Shown: one piece after another, positions 26,519-35,852 of the stretch
How positions within the stretch are numbered: position 1 is the stretch's first letter
How the letters are laid out: every line of letters starts with the position of its first letter
Source: Oligoflexia bacterium
Lineage (GTDB): Bacteria; Bdellovibrionota; UBA1018
Assembly (NCBI GenBank): GCA_903895855.1
Contig: CAITVN010000224.1
Location: 1-64,000, forward strand
DNA length: 64,000 bases
Direction of reading: 5' to 3'
The notes under the pieces: model-generated
The model's input: only the letters and a program-made list of their open reading frames with translations
Database searches by the model: none
What the model was told of the DNA's origin: nothing
Program-made: the position numbers and the translations under genes

Positions 26519-27739
26519 ATGGCACCTATTTATGATTACAAAGCCCTCAACGCAGCCGGAAAATCAATCAAAGGTACCATTGACTCTGAAAATCAAAAAG
26601 CCGCGCGCCAAAAGCTAAAGAAACAGGGCCTAACGGTTGTCGATATCGGAGAAAAAACAGCCAAGTCGACGGCAAGCTCAGGGGGCATTCCGTTCTTGAG
26701 TGGCCGCATCAGTGTGAGAGAAGTCTCAATGGCGACAAGACAGATCGCGAGTCTCGTGAAAGCCAATGTTCCGCTGGTTGAAGCAATAGCCGCTGTTGTC
26801 GATCAGACCGAAAAGCCTGCGCTCAAATGGATTCTTGCTCAAGTGAAGCAAGATGTGAACGAAGGCTTGACTCTCGCTAAAGCCACTGCCAAACACCCGA
26901 AGGCGTTTGACACCATCTTCATTAATATGATTGAGGCGGGCGAAAGTTCAGGGACATTGGGGGTCGTTCTCATCAAACTTGCCGACCTAAAAGAGGCGCA
27001 ATTGAGGCTTCGCTCAAAAGTGATTGGCGGCATGACTTATCCCGTTTTGATGCTCATCGTGGCTACGGGCCTCATGGTCGGTATTTTCACCTTCGTCATG
27101 CCGAAACTCGCAGGTGTTTTTGAATCGATGAAAAAGCCCATGCCCCCCACCACCGTATTCTTAATGTGGGTGAGCGACATGCTCGTTTCGTATTGGTACG
27201 CCATTGGGGCCGCTGCATTTACCGCTTGGTCATTATTTTTCAAATACATTCGCTCAAGCACCGGTAAACCGAAATGGGATACGTTTAAGCTAAAAATGCC
27301 TATTTTTGGAGAACTCGTGCAGCTCATTGCAGTCACTAGATTCTCGTCTACCCTCTCGACTCTTCTCAGTTCGGGTGTGCCTATTTTAAATGCCATGACG
27401 ATAGCTAAAAACTTAGTCGACAATATTCCGATTGCGAATGCGATTCAGCAAGCGAGAGAAAATATCACCGAAGGTCAATCGATTGCAGAACCCTTGAAGC
27501 GAAGCGGAATGTTTCCGTCGATGATGCTTCACATGATCGCGATTGGCGAAAAAACCGGAGAACTGCCTGACATGCTTCAGAATGTCGCAAGCAATTATGA
27601 AGAGCAAGTGAACACCAAAATCGATAGCATGACTACCCTACTCGAGCCGATCATGATCATTGGTATGGGTGGAATGGTCGGCTTTATTGTGCTATCTGTT
27701 TTCGTACCTTTAATGGAGATTCAAAATGTCACTAAATAA
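26519..27739 (+). CDS. gspF: Type II secretion platform protein GspF
   Basis: 406 residues, the polytopic platform protein. Two homologous helical cytoplasmic domains (FLSGRISVREVSMATRQIASLVKANVPLVEA and LVQLIAVTRFSSTLSTLLSSGVPIL) alternate with three membrane segments, the last near the C-terminus (IMIIGMGGMVGFIVLSVFVPLME). It connects GspE to pseudopilin assembly. It lies ten bases after gspE. Normal length and motifs. Confidence 0.95.
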   Translation: MAPIYDYKALNAAGKSIKGTIDSENQKAARQKLKKQGLTVVDIGEKTAKSTASSGGIPFLSGRISVREVSMATRQIASLVKANVPLVEAIAAVVDQTEKPALKWILAQVKQDVNEGLTLAKATAKHPKAFDTIFINMIEAGESSGTLGVVLIKLADLKEAQLRLRSKVIGGMTYPVLMLIVATGLMVGIFTFVMPKLAGVFESMKKPMPPTTVFLMWVSDMLVSYWYAIGAAAFTAWSLFFKYIRSSTGKPKWDTFKLKMPIFGELVQLIAVTRFSSTLSTLLSSGVPILNAMTIAKNLVDNIPIANAIQQARENITEGQSIAEPLKRSGMFPSMMLHMIAIGEKTGELPDMLQNVASNYEEQVNTKIDSMTTLLEPIMIIGMGGMVGFIVLSVFVPLMEIQNVTK

Positions 27740-27776
27740 TGAAAACTATCGAAAGCAAACGAAAGGAACCCTCAAC

Positions 27777-28241
27777 ATGAAACTCAAAAAACTAACCACC
27801 GTATTCTCACGAAAAAGAACGCCCGACGAAGCAGGCTTCACCCTCACCGAGTTGATGATCGTCATGGCGGTGATCGCCCTCTTGGCTGGCACAATCGTTA
27901 CAAATGTGATGAAACAATTTGATAAAGCGAAAGTCGAAGCCACTAAGAATCAAATTAGAGCGATTGGGCAAGTGCTTGACGAATTTAGGCGTGAGTGCGG
28001 ATTCTATCCAACTACCGAGCAAGGGCTCGATGCTCTCATCACGAAACCTACTGCCGGTAAAGAGTGCAAAAATTACGATCCGGAAGGTTACATTAAAGGG
28101 GGCAAATTGCCAAAAGATGGCTGGAACCAAGACCTCACTTACAGCTGTGATGGCAATAAGTATAAAATTATTTCTCTCGGTCGTGACGGCGCCGAGGGGG
28201 GCGAAGGCTTAGATGCTGACCTCAGCTCTGATGACCTGTAA
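27777..28241 (+). CDS. gspG: Major pseudopilin GspG
   Basis: 154 residues. A 20-residue basic leader ends in Gly before the cleavage and methylation site FTLTELMIVMAVIALLAG, with Glu at +5. The globular part has the GspG calcium-site region (LPKDGWNQDL, SLGRDGAEGGEG). It forms the shaft of the pseudopilus. I chose ATG 27777, with AAAGGA upstream; the frame is open from an earlier ATG at 27726 inside gspF. Confidence 0.95.
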   Translation: MKLKKLTTVFSRKRTPDEAGFTLTELMIVMAVIALLAGTIVTNVMKQFDKAKVEATKNQIRAIGQVLDEFRRECGFYPTTEQGLDALITKPTAGKECKNYDPEGYIKGGKLPKDGWNQDLTYSCDGNKYKIISLGRDGAEGGEGLDADLSSDDL

Positions 28242-28301
28242 AAACGAGAAATACTGACTTGAACCCGAGGAGAAAGCGATACGCAAAATTCAGCTCTTTT
28301 T

Positions 28302-28949
28302 TTGAAAAAGCGATTTCTTTCTCCTCACCGTACAACTCGGGATTTTGCTCGAGTTGGATTCACCCTGATCGAACTTCTGATTGTTGTGGCCCTCATCGGC
28401 TTAGTAATGGTTTTGGTGGTTCCGAAGGTCGGAAGTTTTTTTAAAGTGACGCTCAATAGCACCACCCGAGATCTCGCCTCTACGGCTAAAGAGGCCTATA
28501 ACGCTACTGTCATGACTGGAAAAGTACACCGCCTAGTCTACGACCTGAGTGAGCAAAATTTCTGGGTCGAGGTCGGACCTGCTGATGTTTTACTCGACAC
28601 GGCTGAATCGAAAGAAAAAGAAGAACGCAAAAAAAGACAGCAGAAAGAAAAAGAAGGGCCACCGGTCTCAGAGTTTGTTCTCGCGAAGACCATCTCTCGA
28701 AAAAAAGTTTCGTTGCCCCGGGGTGTCGAGTTTCAAGACATTGTTACCGAGCAATCACCAGAGCCCATCAAAGAGGGGCTCGCCTACACCCATTTTTTTC
28801 CGCATGGAATTTCTGAACAGACCCTCATTCACATAAAAGACAATTCAGAACACCAGATCACTCTTCTGATCTCACCGGTACTTGCACGCACTCGACTTTA
28901 CGAAAGACGCGTCGAAGCCAAGGAGGCGTATGAGACGAAGTCGAGATAG
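28302..28949 (+). CDS. gspH: Minor pseudopilin GspH
   Basis: 215 residues. The prepilin motif is VGFTLIELLIVVALIGLVMV after a basic leader. A highly charged Lys/Glu segment (~100-120) sits in the globular domain. The start is odd: the only usual codon is TTG 28302, directly after a run of seven T, while the clear ribosome-binding site GAGGAG at 28267-28272 is 30 bases away and faces no ATG, GTG or TTG in this frame. The C-terminus overlaps gspI by 20 bases. Confidence 0.85.
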   Translation: MKKRFLSPHRTTRDFARVGFTLIELLIVVALIGLVMVLVVPKVGSFFKVTLNSTTRDLASTAKEAYNATVMTGKVHRLVYDLSEQNFWVEVGPADVLLDTAESKEKEERKKRQQKEKEGPPVSEFVLAKTISRKKVSLPRGVEFQDIVTEQSPEPIKEGLAYTHFFPHGISEQTLIHIKDNSEHQITLLISPVLARTRLYERRVEAKEAYETKSR

Positions 28950-29475
28950 TTGGGTGAGAGAAAGTCGAGATCATGGCTTCACGCTGTTAGAAGTGATGAT
29001 CGCTATGGCCGTCATGGCTCTGGGATTTGCAGCTATCATCATGGTTCAAAGCAATAGCAGCAACACCTCACTCAAAGCAAAGCAACTCAATATCGCCACC
29101 ATGCTTGCGAAAAATAAGATGCTCGAAGTCGAACAAGAAATTGACGGCAAACCTTTTGAGAGTGCTGATAAAGTCAAAGAAGATAACTTTAAAGAACCCT
29201 TTCAAGATTACCACTGGAAAAAAGAAATTAAAGAAATCGAGTTTCCGAGCCTCTTTAATAGTGCTTCGGCATCTGGAGGGGCACAAGGAGGCACCGAAGC
29301 TGAAGGTTCTGGCGGCCCCATGGTCGAACAAATGACTCAAATGATAACAAAGTACCTTTCAGACTCGATTAGAGAAGTGAAGCTTACGATAAGCTGGAAA
29401 AGAGGAAATGCTGAGCAGTCTTTTTCATTAACAACCTATTGGGTGGACCTAAATCGTGAAATGCGCCTCAATTAA
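28930..29475 (+). CDS. gspI: Minor pseudopilin GspI
   Basis: 181 residues. The leader ends HG, then FTLLEVMIAMAVMALGFAA. LAKNKMLEVEQEI is typical of GspI. A Gly/Ser/Ala-rich insert (NSASASGGAQGGTEAEGSGG) lies near residue 120. GspI nucleates the tip complex with GspJ and GspK. The ATG follows AAGGAGG with only three bases between. It overlaps gspH by 20 bases and gspJ by 20 bases. Confidence 0.9.
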   Translation: MRRSRDSWVRESRDHGFTLLEVMIAMAVMALGFAAIIMVQSNSSNTSLKAKQLNIATMLAKNKMLEVEQEIDGKPFESADKVKEDNFKEPFQDYHWKKEIKEIEFPSLFNSASASGGAQGGTEAEGSGGPMVEQMTQMITKYLSDSIREVKLTISWKRGNAEQSFSLTTYWVDLNREMRLN

Positions 29476-30313
29476 GAGAAATTCAAGAATAGCCCAAGAG
29501 GGATTTTCTTTACTCGAAGTCTTGATCGCCATGACTATTCTCACGTTCATTAGCCTAGCCATTTATCAAGGCACAGCTGCGACGTTCATTCAGCGAGATA
29601 AACTCTTGAGTGAAAGCGATTTCTATAGCGGCATTAGGCTCGCAATGAGTGTCGTTGATCGCGACATTCAGCACATTTATTCGCCAACATTATTGATGCC
29701 TGATTCGAAGGCTTCGCCAACCCCGAACTCAGGTACTGGGGCACCCCCACCGTTTGGAGCCCCCCCAAATTCAGGCGCAGCCGCTGAAGAAGATCTCTCT
29801 TGGTTGCAAGGTGATTTAGCCGTTTCGAGTGATTTTTGGACAGCTGCGATTCATAAAACTGGAATCAGAGCCTCGCGATTTCAAGGTACCTCTGAGTCAC
29901 TGAGTTTTATTTCTGCTTCACACATTCGGGTTTACAAGGGTAGCGCCGAAACCGAATTCATCAAGGTGACCTACAAACTCGGAAAAGATACGGCAGAAGA
30001 GGCAATTCCCGACACGCTCATCTTGACCAGACTCATTTCTTGGGATGTCTTTGCAACTGACGATGGCAAAGAGACCACTAAGAAAACCTACCCTTTGGTC
30101 GGTGGACTCAAGAAAGTTACCTTTGAGTATTTAAATCCCGAAACCAATTTCTGGGTAAAATCTTGGGATAGTGACTCAGCAACCCCAAAAAATTCACTCC
30201 CGGCCCGCATTCGCATTTCTTTTGAAGCTGTTGGCCAACATCGGCTTCAATTTGATGGTGTTTATGATTTCAAACCTGAAATTCCATTGGAGGGGCTCAG
30301 TGCGACTTTTTAG
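29456..30313 (+). CDS. gspJ: Minor pseudopilin GspJ
   Basis: 285 residues. The prepilin motif EGFSLLEVLIAMTILTFISLA follows a short basic leader. A Pro-rich insert (SPTPNSGTGAPPPFGAPPN) near residues 87-107 interrupts the globular domain; the same SPTPNSG string recurs in GspK. The start is GTG 29456, inside the end of gspI. It overlaps gspK by 14 bases. Confidence 0.9.
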   Translation: MKCASIKRNSRIAQEGFSLLEVLIAMTILTFISLAIYQGTAATFIQRDKLLSESDFYSGIRLAMSVVDRDIQHIYSPTLLMPDSKASPTPNSGTGAPPPFGAPPNSGAAAEEDLSWLQGDLAVSSDFWTAAIHKTGIRASRFQGTSESLSFISASHIRVYKGSAETEFIKVTYKLGKDTAEEAIPDTLILTRLISWDVFATDDGKETTKKTYPLVGGLKKVTFEYLNPETNFWVKSWDSDSATPKNSLPARIRISFEAVGQHRLQFDGVYDFKPEIPLEGLSATF

Positions 30314-31706
30314 GTTTGATTCGAAAAAAACCTCAAAGACCGATCGAGATGAAAAGGGCATTGCCCTTTTCATGGTGTTATCAGCGATGGCCGTTTTGTC
30401 AGTCTTGGTCACCGAATTGACTTACACCACCCAAGTCAATCAGCGCATGGCCTATGACGGGGCCGATCGCCTTCAAGCACATTACACTGCAAAAACTGGG
30501 TTCAAGATTTCCTTACTGCGACTAAAAGCGTACCAAACAGTCAAAGGCTTTATCGCCAAACAAGGGCCAGTAGCCGAAAAAATGGTTCCTAAACAGATTT
30601 TAGAAAAAATTTGGAGTTTTCCCCTATTTTTTCCGATTCCAACCAGCATACCCGGCCTCACTATGACCCAAAAAGATGGAATTGAAAAATTCCAAAAAAA
30701 CTCTGGCCTGGCTGGTCAGTTCTCGGCTCAAATTGAGTCTGAGTCTTCCAAGTTTAACTTGAACTCTGTTTTAGAGGCGTTCTCTTACCCCATTCCAAAA
30801 CCATCAGGATCACCCACACCCAATTCGGGTGGCGGCTCAGAAGAGGGCACCCCGCCCGGCTCGGGGCCGTCGCCAAAACCGAGTGGCGCCGCAAGTCCCA
30901 CACCCGCACCGTCGTTCAGCCCCGAACAAGCCAGAGAGGCTCTCGGAAATTTTTTGGGCCAGCTTCTCGATAACAAAATCAAAGACGATCAAGATTTTGC
31001 AGCTGAACATCGAGACGTTCACATCGAAGACTTGATGGACAATATCTTAGCCTGGGTCGATCGCACCTATGAACGCAAAAATGCCAGTGTCAAAGAGTTG
31101 GTGCCCTTTAAAAAAGCGCCCTTCTACTCGATTACCGAATTGAGACAGATTCCGCTCATCGATGACGAAATCTACGAAGTCATCGCCCCGAACTTAACGA
31201 TCAATCCGACCCCAGGCTTGAATGTCAACTCGGCCGGCCCCTGGAGCTTGCGCGCCATCGTGCCGGGAATGACTGACGAAGAAGCAAAAGACTTCATTAA
31301 GTACCGCGACAGCGATGAAGAAGACCATACTTTCAAATCAGTCGACGAGTTTTACAAACTCATTCAAGAAAAAGTAGCAGTTTTCAAGTCAGATTCGTCT
31401 GAAGTGCAGAAGCTCGCCGACCACCTGGCCCAAAAAGGCGTCAGACTCGTGACAGATGAATCGGCATTCAAAATAACGGTACAAGCGCAGGTCGGCTCGG
31501 CTATTAAGAAACTCGAAGCGTGGGTAGTACTCACCCCTGATTCGGCGGCTTCACCCACTACGGCTCAGCCAGATCCCAACAACCCAAATGCCCCCCCACC
31601 CAACAATGGGTCGGCAGCGCTGCCGCCTAGCGACCCAACGAAAAATACTAATGAACAAAAGCCGAAGGCCACTGGATTGCGCGTGTACTTTATGAGATTT
31701 TTATAG
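30300..31706 (+). CDS. gspK: Tip pseudopilin GspK
   Basis: 468 residues. The hydrophobic helix (KGIALFMVLSAMAVLSVLV) lacks a Glu at +5 of the mature protein, as is normal for GspK. The two SAM-like helical regions are recognisable (NLNSVL, NILAWVDRTYERK, FYSITELRQIPLIDDE, LNVNSAGPWSLRAIVPGMTDEEA). A Pro/Ser/Gly-rich insert of about 45 residues (from KPSGSPTPNSGGG to TPAPSFSPEQ) and a Pro/Asn-rich C-terminal segment are unusual. GTG 30300 has GGAGGGG four bases upstream. Confidence 0.9.
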   Translation: MRLFRFDSKKTSKTDRDEKGIALFMVLSAMAVLSVLVTELTYTTQVNQRMAYDGADRLQAHYTAKTGFKISLLRLKAYQTVKGFIAKQGPVAEKMVPKQILEKIWSFPLFFPIPTSIPGLTMTQKDGIEKFQKNSGLAGQFSAQIESESSKFNLNSVLEAFSYPIPKPSGSPTPNSGGGSEEGTPPGSGPSPKPSGAASPTPAPSFSPEQAREALGNFLGQLLDNKIKDDQDFAAEHRDVHIEDLMDNILAWVDRTYERKNASVKELVPFKKAPFYSITELRQIPLIDDEIYEVIAPNLTINPTPGLNVNSAGPWSLRAIVPGMTDEEAKDFIKYRDSDEEDHTFKSVDEFYKLIQEKVAVFKSDSSEVQKLADHLAQKGVRLVTDESAFKITVQAQVGSAIKKLEAWVVLTPDSAASPTTAQPDPNNPNAPPPNNGSAALPPSDPTKNTNEQKPKATGLRVYFMRFL

Positions 31707-31729
31707 TGTGAGAAAGAGAGTTTGAAATT

Positions 31730-33388
31730 ATGAGGATACTTGGAGTCGACATCGGTACGAGCAGTATCAAAGCGGTTGAAATTGATAGCACGTTTGGACG
31801 CTTTGAAATTCGCGAGTATCACGAAAAAGTTCTGGCGGCCGATTCGAATCCTTACGAAGCCTTAAGCCAGCTCATTGCTTCTTTACCGAAAAAGCCCGAC
31901 CGCATTGCTACCGCCATTCGCACTTCGCAGTCGTCATTTCGCAACCTTCAACTGCCCACAAAAGATCGAAAAACCATTCAGTCAACAGTATCGTTCGAAC
32001 TTGAAGACGAATTGCCTTACACTGAAGACTCTCTCTTCTTTGATTTTTCAATTATTTCACAGGTCGGAAATTCATCGAAAATTCATGTTGCCACTACTCT
32101 CAAACCTCACATCCAAAACTTGATCTCACAGTTTCAGAGCTTTCAGATTGAACCAGACCTCATCACCACCGAGTTTTGGGCAATTCGAACTTTGATTTCT
32201 CGAATGACGACTCTCTCTACTCTCACCAAACCCATTGGCGTTATTGTCTGTGGAAATAATCGGTCATTGTTCTACGCCGGAAACCGAAATCAACCTCTGA
32301 GCATTCGCGAAATTCCGTTCGGTGGCGCTGACCTCACGACCGCTATTTGCCGAAAATATGGCATTCCGATCGACCAGGCAGAAACGGCTAAATTAACCAA
32401 CGGTTTCGTACTCGCTCCTTCTCAGCGAACTTCAGCTAGCCAAGAGCAAAAAGATTTTTCAGACCAAATTGCCCTCTGTTTGCGCGACTTGGTACGCGAA
32501 GTGAGGCAATTCTCAATGGGCATCAGGGCCAATACGGGTGAGGCACTCGATGCACTCTATCTAACCGGCGGTACCTCGCTCTTGCCAGGCCTGGGGCGAT
32601 TCTTAAGTGAAGAACTCGGGATACCCGTAAGACCTCTATTGTCACTGAGCGGAGTGTCGAAAAGTGGCCTAACATTTGCTGAAGCCGTCGATGCTGGCTT
32701 TACCCTAGCCTTAGGCTCTGCCTTAGCATTAACCAAAGGCGATAAATCGTCAGCCATTCAGTTGCGACGGGGTGAGTTTGCAAAAAAAGCAGAGGGCGGC
32801 AGTTTTGATTTTAGCCACCTCAAACAGCCGGTGCTTGCCTTTTGTATTGTATACGCCTGCTTTTTATTGAGTCAGTTTTATCAAAATTGGGAATACGATA
32901 GCCGCCTAAAACAAACGAACGCCCAGCTCGAAAAAAGCGTGAAAACATTTTTCACGGGCATTTCAGCCGGTGCGACCCGCACCTACTTGAGCAAACCGCA
33001 AGACCTCAAGAAAGCCATTCATCGAGATCTTGAAAAACAAAGAGAACTCGCTAGACTACTTACCCAGACCAATCGCACGCCACTCAAATACTTAAAGGCA
33101 CTTTCTCAAGCCATCAATAAAGAGTCGTCTGTTGACCTGGTGCAGTTTCAATTGGGCTCTTCGCCCAATCAACCGTACGGAAGCGACGACCTCGGCGACT
33201 TGTCAATGTCATTCATCGTTGATTCAGCTGCAGTGGCTGACAAAATCTCGTCAATTCTCTCAAGCAGAATTGATGGAATTCAGAAATCGAAGCCTGAAGA
33301 ATTGGCAGAATTGGGATCTGATGGCAAATCTAAACGCCTAAAAATTACATTCACCGGCAAACCGATGGAGAGTGCTTATGGAAATTAG
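31730..33388 (+). CDS. gspL: GspL with PilM-like actin-fold cytoplasmic domain
   Basis: 552 residues. The N-terminal ~330 residues are an actin-like ATPase fold very close to PilM: GVDIGTSSIKAVEI at the start, FGGADLTTAI in the middle and YLTGGTSLLPGL near the end. One membrane segment (QPVLAFCIVYACFLLSQF, ~365-382) is followed by a coiled region and a periplasmic ferredoxin-like domain. It recruits GspE to the platform and pairs with GspM. It overlaps gspM by 11 bases. Confidence 0.9.
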   Translation: MRILGVDIGTSSIKAVEIDSTFGRFEIREYHEKVLAADSNPYEALSQLIASLPKKPDRIATAIRTSQSSFRNLQLPTKDRKTIQSTVSFELEDELPYTEDSLFFDFSIISQVGNSSKIHVATTLKPHIQNLISQFQSFQIEPDLITTEFWAIRTLISRMTTLSTLTKPIGVIVCGNNRSLFYAGNRNQPLSIREIPFGGADLTTAICRKYGIPIDQAETAKLTNGFVLAPSQRTSASQEQKDFSDQIALCLRDLVREVRQFSMGIRANTGEALDALYLTGGTSLLPGLGRFLSEELGIPVRPLLSLSGVSKSGLTFAEAVDAGFTLALGSALALTKGDKSSAIQLRRGEFAKKAEGGSFDFSHLKQPVLAFCIVYACFLLSQFYQNWEYDSRLKQTNAQLEKSVKTFFTGISAGATRTYLSKPQDLKKAIHRDLEKQRELARLLTQTNRTPLKYLKALSQAINKESSVDLVQFQLGSSPNQPYGSDDLGDLSMSFIVDSAAVADKISSILSSRIDGIQKSKPEELAELGSDGKSKRLKITFTGKPMESAYGN

Positions 33389-34004
33389 CAAATTTTTCTC
33401 ACTTGAAAAACTCAACGAGCAAGTTTGGTTTCAACAAATCAAGTCAAAGTGGGACGAACTAGACGACCAAAGTAGGTTCAACGCAAAAACCGGGGCAGCC
33501 GTTGCCTCTAGTTTGGTTTTTGTGTTCATTACCATTAGCGCTATGCTCAGTGTCAGCCAAGCGAAGCGCGACCTCTCGGATCGCGCAGACTTGGTGAACT
33601 TAATTCAAGGGGCCTCAGACGAAATTCGTCGACTGCGTGAACAAAATTCAAAAGTCGGTGACGCCAAAGACCTGGCGGCCTGGAAACCCTATTTTGAAGG
33701 CTTTTGCGGCAATTCAGGTGTTCCTGCCGCTTCGCTCAGTTTAATCGACGAAAAAGAAGGAAAATCATCAGATCAAGTCAAAGAAACACTCTTTAACTTG
33801 GTGATCAAAAAAATTAATTTAAAGCAGATGACGAAATTCATTGCTGCGATTGAACTCGGAGCCAGGCCCGTAAAAATTAGAAACCTATTCGTCGACACCA
33901 AACAAGACCCGGCCGGCTACATTGATGCGGTCATCGCGTTGTCAGCCTTCAGCCTTAAACCAGAATCAAAAACAGACGCGAAAAGCGATAAGGATTCAAA
34001 ATGA
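33378..34004 (+). CDS. gspM: GspM-like type II secretion protein
   Basis: About 208 residues. One membrane segment (GAAVASSLVFVFITISAML, ~36-54) after a short cytoplasmic tail, then a coiled stretch (LSDRADLVNLIQGASDEIRRLREQ) and a ferredoxin-like periplasmic domain. Primary sequence is weakly conserved in this family; the call rests on topology and position between gspL and gspN. GGAGAG precedes ATG 33378. The stop overlaps gspN as ATGA. Confidence 0.8.
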   Translation: MEISKFFSLEKLNEQVWFQQIKSKWDELDDQSRFNAKTGAAVASSLVFVFITISAMLSVSQAKRDLSDRADLVNLIQGASDEIRRLREQNSKVGDAKDLAAWKPYFEGFCGNSGVPAASLSLIDEKEGKSSDQVKETLFNLVIKKINLKQMTKFIAAIELGARPVKIRNLFVDTKQDPAGYIDAVIALSAFSLKPESKTDAKSDKDSK

Positions 34005-34960
34005 ACCGCGCCGAACAAGCCTCTGAGCAACCCATACAAAGCCAACAAACAAAGGCAGGCATGGCAATCAAGGCAACCCTTTGGACACTCGCCTCGCTCT
34101 TCTTGTTACTTTTTTTTTCGTTGCTTAAGCTACCAGAAATTCGACTTAAAAATCTCATTCACGGGCACATCGTCAATGCGCTTGCCTCACAAGGGCTCTC
34201 ACTGACAACCAATAAGTCTGAATTCTCGTATTTTCTTGGTATGTCTTACGACATGGAAGATGTCATCATCTCGGGCGGCTCGCTTACACAGCCCATAAAA
34301 ATCCAAAAAATCAGTATTTCTCCCTCGGTATTACCTTTATTTCTTGGACGTTTTGGAGCGGGGATTTCGTTAAAGCAAACAGAGGGAAAACTCAAAGGAA
34401 GTGTTTCTTTCAAAGCGACCACCCCCGAACCAACCTTCTGGACCGATCTCACCCTGGATAAACTGGACCTCGGAAAATTAGGGGTATTTCAACTATTGGG
34501 TGGAGTTCAAGCGGGCGGAATCACACAGGGCACCCTCAGCTTCAGCGGCACCCTGAGCGACCCTAAATCAATGAATGGAACCGCTGATTTGAAGTTTTCA
34601 AAAATCGCCATTGAATCGCAATCAATTGCTGGTTTCAATGTTCCGAAATCACAAATTTCGGATGGTGAACTCGTATTCGACATCGTAACCGGAAAAGTAG
34701 CAATCAAGAAACTCCAGTTCGGCAAGCACCAAAACCCTTCTGACGACATCTACGCCCTGGGCTCAGGAGAGGTTGACCTCAATTCACGATTTGGAGCAAG
34801 TAAACTCAATGCCGATCTCGCATTTGGCTTCTCTCAAAAAATTCAAAAAGCTTTTCTTTTACTCGATGCTTTGCTAGCTGATGGGAAAACGGGCGAAGGT
34901 GCCTACGCTTACCATTTTGCTGGAACATTCGATGATCCCGTGAGAACGCCCAAAAAATAA
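34001..34960 (+). CDS. gspN: Type II secretion protein GspN
   Basis: 319 residues. One N-terminal membrane segment (TLWTLASLFLLLFFSLLKL), then a beta-rich periplasmic region (LKLPEIRLKNLIHGHI, LGMSYDMEDVIISGG, GTLSFSGTLSDPKS). This fits the GspN variant of Delta-proteobacteria and Bdellovibrionota, distantly related to AsmA-like proteins. Its role in secretion is not settled. It overlaps gspM by four bases, and ispA follows after ten bases. Confidence 0.82.
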   Translation: MNRAEQASEQPIQSQQTKAGMAIKATLWTLASLFLLLFFSLLKLPEIRLKNLIHGHIVNALASQGLSLTTNKSEFSYFLGMSYDMEDVIISGGSLTQPIKIQKISISPSVLPLFLGRFGAGISLKQTEGKLKGSVSFKATTPEPTFWTDLTLDKLDLGKLGVFQLLGGVQAGGITQGTLSFSGTLSDPKSMNGTADLKFSKIAIESQSIAGFNVPKSQISDGELVFDIVTGKVAIKKLQFGKHQNPSDDIYALGSGEVDLNSRFGASKLNADLAFGFSQKIQKAFLLLDALLADGKTGEGAYAYHFAGTFDDPVRTPKK

Positions 34961-34970
34961 AGGCCATACC

Positions 34971-35846
34971 ATGCAAGAAATTTCTTGGGAAATTGCGCTC
35001 TCTACTTGTCTTGAAGAGCTAGTCAGTGATCGACAGTTTCTACCCAGAACTGAAACTAACCTCACCGAAGCCCATCACTTAGTTGAATCGATGAGGTACA
35101 GTTTTTTAGCACCCGGTAAGAGAATTCGCCCCCGGTTGCTAGAGGCGTCAGCAAGCTTGTTTTCGTTACCCGAAAAGGCCGTCACTTGGGCAGGCGTAGC
35201 CATTGAAATGGTACACTGTTTTACACTCATCCATGACGACATGCCTTGTTTAGACAATGACGACTTTCGCCGAGGGCGTCCATCAAATCATCGAAAGTTT
35301 AACGAAGCCACTGCCCTACTGGCCGGTGACGCCCTCTTTTCGCACGCTTTTTCGGCTCTTTCGAAAACCCAAGATCAGTGCGACCCAAGTGGAGTGGTTC
35401 GCGCTATTTCACGACTAGCCCAAGCGGTTGGCACCCGTGGAGTCATCGGCGGTCAGATGCTCGAGTTTGATTTGAAGGCCTTTCCGAATCTGCCCCTTTT
35501 AGAGCAAGTTCATCAAATGAAGACTAGCGCCTTGTTTGAAGCGACCCTACTGATACCGCTTGACTTGGCGGCCGTGAAATCGCTTGCTCCTGAAAAAACT
35601 CAGTCACTAGAAAAGTTTTCTCGAGCCATTGGAATGAGTTTTCAAGCCTTAGACGACCTCGAAGACCCACCAGAAGAGGCCAAGTCAGAGAAAAACCTCT
35701 TGAAATACCGCTCTCGCGGCGATGTTCAGTCGAGCTTTGTCGCATTACTTCAATCAAGCCGTTTAGAGCTTCAAGAGGCCTGGGGCATCGCTCTTGATCA
35801 CCGTCTTCTGCAGATCTCACTCGACCTTCAGAACCGATTTCGATAA
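34971..35846 (+). CDS. ispA: Short-chain polyprenyl diphosphate synthase (farnesyl/geranylgeranyl type)
   Basis: 291 residues, all-alpha isoprenyl synthase. The first Asp-rich motif is LIHDDMPCLDNDDFRRGRPSNH, and the second is SFQALDDLEDP, in which the usual DDxxD is shortened to DDLED. GKRIRPRL and GGQMLEFD are family signatures. It condenses isopentenyl diphosphate onto allylic diphosphates, supplying quinone, undecaprenyl and other lipids. It lies ten bases after gspN and six before the next gene, so it is probably read from the secretion operon. Confidence 0.92.
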   Translation: MQEISWEIALSTCLEELVSDRQFLPRTETNLTEAHHLVESMRYSFLAPGKRIRPRLLEASASLFSLPEKAVTWAGVAIEMVHCFTLIHDDMPCLDNDDFRRGRPSNHRKFNEATALLAGDALFSHAFSALSKTQDQCDPSGVVRAISRLAQAVGTRGVIGGQMLEFDLKAFPNLPLLEQVHQMKTSALFEATLLIPLDLAAVKSLAPEKTQSLEKFSRAIGMSFQALDDLEDPPEEAKSEKNLLKYRSRGDVQSSFVALLQSSRLELQEAWGIALDHRLLQISLDLQNRFR

Positions 35847-35852
35847 GTTCGA

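Noticed and set aside
28259..28444. 61-residue frame overlapping the gspH start as an independent gene
   Set aside because: No ribosome-binding site of note and no family match; kept only as a possible frameshifted leader of gspH.
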